NCBI RefSeq assembly: GCF_014640155.1
Contig: NZ_BMGK01000011.1
Location: 584 to 64,583, forward strand
Length of the DNA: 64,000 nt
DNA from: Planktosalinus lacus
Lineage (GTDB): Bacteria > Bacteroidota > Bacteroidia > Flavobacteriales > Flavobacteriaceae
Direction: 5' to 3'
The notes under the pieces: generated by a model
Database searches by the model: none
Told to the model about the DNA's origin: nothing
The model's input: the letters and a program-made list of their open reading frames with translations, nothing else
Translations under genes and position numbers: made by a program
In this document: positions 62,918-64,000 of the stretch, in pieces
Layout of the letters: every line of letters begins with the position of its first letter
Numbering within the stretch: position 1 is the stretch's first letter

Positions 62918-63268
62918 CTATATTTTAAATTCCTTACCAAATATTAGTAGATATCTCTCGTTTGAAACTTTGTTCACGTACTCATCTAAATATTTGCCGT
63001 CTATTCTCAAAGTTCCCATCCAGCCGTACTCTATATCGGCAATAGAGAGCATTCCGAGATTAGTGTAGATTAAATCAAATACTGGTGAAAAATAGTATTC
63101 TTTGCTTTCTAAAATTGGTTTTACATTCTTATAAAGTCTCTGCATATAAAAGTCCGCAAAAGGGTCTTTACTATTTTCAATTTTATTTATAAATTCAGAT
63201 TCAGATGTATTTGAAACAAACATTGCTATTAAAACTATTCCCAAAAATATATAAATTACTTTTTTCAT
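62918..63268 (-). CDS. Small membrane-anchored or secreted protein of unknown function
   Basis: A 116-residue protein with a hydrophobic start (MKKVIYIFLGIVLIAMFVSN) that is a membrane anchor or uncleaved signal, then a soluble domain (ENSKDPFADFYMQRLYKNVKPILESKEYYFSPVFDLI in outline). No family recognised. Single gene. Confidence 0.6.
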   Translation of the reverse strand: MKKVIYIFLGIVLIAMFVSNTSESEFINKIENSKDPFADFYMQRLYKNVKPILESKEYYFSPVFDLIYTNLGMLSIADIEYGWMGTLRIDGKYLDEYVNKVSNERYLLIFGKEFKI

Positions 63269-63464
63269 ATTACAATAATTTAGTGGTCGCCGAGGTTTTT
63301 ACCTTAACGCTTGTTTTTTAAATCATTTTCTGAACATTATTCACAAAATTATGTGTTTATGAGCTGTGGCGTGGATTGAAGCTCAGACCTAGTCATAGAT
63401 TCGGTGTTACCCTTTGTTTTTCTTTTTTCAGTTGTGTCTTTCCCTTTTTAATTTCTCACGTCAT

Positions 63465-63845
63465 TTATTCGTATTGTTCACATTCGAATATCAGATGATT
63501 TTTAATTTCAATTGGTTTCACAACAATTGAATTCAGCTTTTGATTTGGAAATCCGCCAATAAAATAGTTTTCCGCTTCCAATTTATCCATCCATTTCATA
63601 AATACTTTTAGTTCGACCATTTTAACAATACAATTTTTCCATTCTATTTTTATTAATTCTTGGGCGAATACCAATTCCGGCCAGATTGGTATAATCATTT
63701 CGTTGTCAGCTCCGCACGTAACATAATTTCCATCTTTGTCTGCGATTAGAAATACTTGCTCAAAATCGGCAATTTTTCTTATCAGATATCCGTATCGCAA
63801 TTTTGATTCAAGTTTGAATACGCTTTCTAATTGTTTAATATTCAT
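63465..63845 (-). CDS. DUF2750-like hypothetical protein
   Basis: From ATG 63845 the protein has 126 residues (MNIKQLESVFKLESKLRYGY); a start at 63863 adds six. It shows the DUF2750 pattern: a Tyr/Leu-rich helix, FEQVFLIADKDGNYVTCG, then IPIWPELVFAQELIKIEWKN and MVELKVFMKWMDKL. Function of the family is unknown. It resembles the small single-gene cassettes common in marine Bacteroidota. Confidence 0.65.
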   Translation of the reverse strand: MNIKQLESVFKLESKLRYGYLIRKIADFEQVFLIADKDGNYVTCGADNEMIIPIWPELVFAQELIKIEWKNCIVKMVELKVFMKWMDKLEAENYFIGGFPNQKLNSIVVKPIEIKNHLIFECEQYE

Positions 63846-63881
63846 ACAAATATATGTTTTCAAATTAAGGGTAACGGTTTC

Positions 63882-63986
63882 GCATAACGTGCGACAAGGT
63901 TTAAAGTTACTTATTTTTCGGTTAGTGATTTTATGGTTTTCCCTAAGAGTATGAGGCTAAAGATTTAGCCGTGTTGCAAGTTATGC
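63882..63986. repeat. attC-like imperfect inverted repeat at the window edge
   Basis: The ends (63882-63899 and 63969-63986) are complementary at 15 of 18 positions, ending in GCATAAC and GTTATGC, 105 bp in all. The size and form recall integron attC sites, but the core does not fit GTTRRRY exactly and no integron integrase is in view. Confidence 0.45.
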
Positions 63987-64000
63987 GTTGTTGTAAACTG

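Overview
The window looks like a chromosomal piece of a low-GC Bacteroidota, most likely a member of the Flavobacteriaceae. The clues are two proteins with C-terminal type IX secretion sorting domains, a BT_3928-type DoxX protein, an OMP_b-brl_3-type receptor, DUF1599 and archaeal-type ProS proteins, few recognisable Shine-Dalgarno sites, and a tRNA promoter that fits the Bacteroidota consensus exactly (TTTG-N19-TAnnTTTG). All family assignments were made by reading motifs; no database search was run.

Layout. 1-13.18 kb is core chromosome: a FadL-like porin and a Tyr/Arg-rich lipoprotein, proS, two identical tRNA-Glu genes, rpsT, a 51-residue gene, a secreted PPAD-like deiminase, apt, a 58-residue membrane protein, and a LytS/LytTR two-component pair facing a carboxypeptidase-regulatory/beta-barrel outer-membrane protein. 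Between the last two lie three direct repeats at exactly 21-bp spacing, a good candidate operator for the LytTR regulator.

13.19-40.44 kb is a genomic island of about 27 kb inserted in the 3' end of a tRNA-Arg(ACG) gene. A 15-bp direct repeat marks both ends (13185-13199 and 40426-40440). It carries a tyrosine integrase beside attL, a small excisionase-like HTH gene preceded by five 11-bp iterons, a D5/P4-type primase-helicase and a DUF6371 Toprim-like protein. No relaxase, type IV secretion or capsid gene is visible, so it resembles a phage-satellite or mobilisable island. The rest is mainly defence cargo: a complete type I restriction-modification operon with a membrane-anchored KAP P-loop NTPase between hsdM and hsdS and an unrecognised gene after hsdR; an AlbA_2/Schlafen-like protein between two GCAAC/GTTGC repeat arrays; and a minus-strand block with a 1411-residue DUF4062-NACHT-repeat protein (NLR-like), a PD-(D/E)XK protein, a two-gene unit with a helix-hairpin-helix glycosylase-like protein, a HEPN protein with a zinc ribbon, and an AIPR protein.

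40.43-64 kb returns to core chromosome: tRNA-Arg, clpS-prmA-tpiA, an oligopeptide-type ABC permease, the DoxX protein, DUF1599, folP, a large WD40-like/amidohydrolase protein, a fasciclin lipoprotein, M1 and M28 peptidases, a PLP enzyme, small regulatory-type proteins, a propeller protein with a type IX signal, and several small hypothetical genes near the right edge among mobile-looking inverted-repeat elements. Low-complexity intergenic arrays built on GGAATTTGG/CCAAATTCC recur at four places outside the island.
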